Positions 63,671-64,000 of a DNA stretch of 64,000 nucleotides are shown here, one piece after another. The notes below the pieces were generated by a model. That model was not told the DNA's origin. It ran no database searches and saw only the letters and a program-made list of their open reading frames with translations. The stretch lies in NCBI GenBank assembly GCA_028876495.1, contig JAGWRO010000091.1, positions 1-64,000 on the forward strand. The letters are read 5' to 3'. The translations under genes and the position numbers were made by a program. Every line of letters starts with the position of its first letter. Within the stretch, counting starts at the first letter, position 1. The stretch is from Bacteroidota bacterium (lineage in GTDB: Bacteria > Bacteroidota > Bacteroidia > Chitinophagales > Chitinophagaceae).

Positions 63671-64000
63671 ATGAGCTATGAATTAACAGGAAAACTACTA
63701 ATAAAATTTGATACTACCCAACGAACTGAATCTTTTAAAACACGCGAGTTTGTGGTAGAAAAATCTGAAGACATAAATGGCAAGCTAATTACCAACTATA
63801 TTAAGTTCCAATGTGTGCAAGACCGCACCAATATTATCGATCGCGTAAATGAGGGCGATGAAATAAAAGTTCATTTCAACATCCGTGGCAGCAAATGGGA
63901 AAAAGACGGGCGCGTATCCTATTTCAACAACCTGGATGCATGGCGTATTGAACAAATATTAAAACCAGGTAAAGAACCCGATTCTGATAACGAGTATTTT
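63671..64000 (+). CDS. DUF3127 domain protein, cut by window end
   Basis: 110 codons are open to the end of the window from the ATG at 63671. MSYELTGKLLIKFDTTQRTE, REFVVEKSEDINGKLITNYI, and FNIRGSKWEKDGRVSYFNNLDAWRI are the DUF3127 pattern, a small OB-like fold found in Bacteroidetes. Function is unknown. It is divergent from dnaA. Confidence 0.88.
   Translation, partial: MSYELTGKLLIKFDTTQRTESFKTREFVVEKSEDINGKLITNYIKFQCVQDRTNIIDRVNEGDEIKVHFNIRGSKWEKDGRVSYFNNLDAWRIEQILKPGKEPDSDNEYF

Overview
The window looks like a chromosomal segment of a Bacteroidota bacterium, most likely from the Chitinophagaceae (the family is an inference). It is AT-rich. Promoters fit the Bacteroidetes sigma pattern (TTTG, 19-21 bp, TAnnTTTG), Shine-Dalgarno sites are scarce, and several lineage markers are present: the mutY-ssb-gldE-gldD cluster, a tiny AURKAIP1/COX24-type basic protein upstream of rng, a short primary sigma factor, and single-polypeptide TolB/barrel and Wzi/RemB-like outer-membrane proteins.

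Layout. 1-8 kb: secreted M36 metalloprotease (cut by the window edge), a large TolB-propeller/outer-membrane-barrel protein, an MBL-fold hydrolase and an M20 dipeptidase. 8-17 kb: LptF/G-type permease, an unknown protein, an SRPBCC protein, primary sigma factor, rimM, dinB, a divergent Rrf2 regulator/1-Cys peroxiredoxin pair, and two pseudouridine synthases. 17-21 kb: nagA overlapping a GH9 glycosidase, acylphosphatase, and a lipoprotein lactonase. 21-27 kb: cupin, erythromycin-esterase-like protein, ICMT-like methyltransferase, DUF2027/Smr protein, RNase P RNA, and three copies of what appears to be an undescribed structured small RNA, each with its own promoter and terminator. 27-35 kb: SYLF protein, rpsP, ffh, ribD, prmC, exbBD, cupin, pepT, Cys-cluster protein. 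35-48 kb: gcvP, MscS channel, gldD-gldE-ssb-mutY, HU, TPR protein, 29-residue basic protein, rng, aldo/keto reductase, pepE. 48-64 kb: tRNA remnant, tRNA-Pro, tRNA-Ser, MsbA-like exporter, FAD/Fe-S dehydrogenase, a repeat-bounded broken GxxExxY gene, comM-like ATPase, MutS-like ATPase, dihydroorotase, RemB/Wzi-like porin, S10 peptidase, dnaA, and the start of a DUF3127 gene.

Most of the window is housekeeping (translation, protein export, DNA repair, cofactor and one-carbon metabolism) mixed with cell-envelope functions. The regions with structure not explained by ordinary genes are the small-RNA family at about 21.2 kb and 26.0-26.7 kb, the RNase P RNA decorated with palindromic mini-repeats, the repeat-bounded GxxExxY remnant at 53.5-53.9 kb, a recurrent intergenic motif ending in TTTACTGT, and an inverted repeat over the MscS promoter. 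All assignments rest on reading motifs; no database search or folding program was run.
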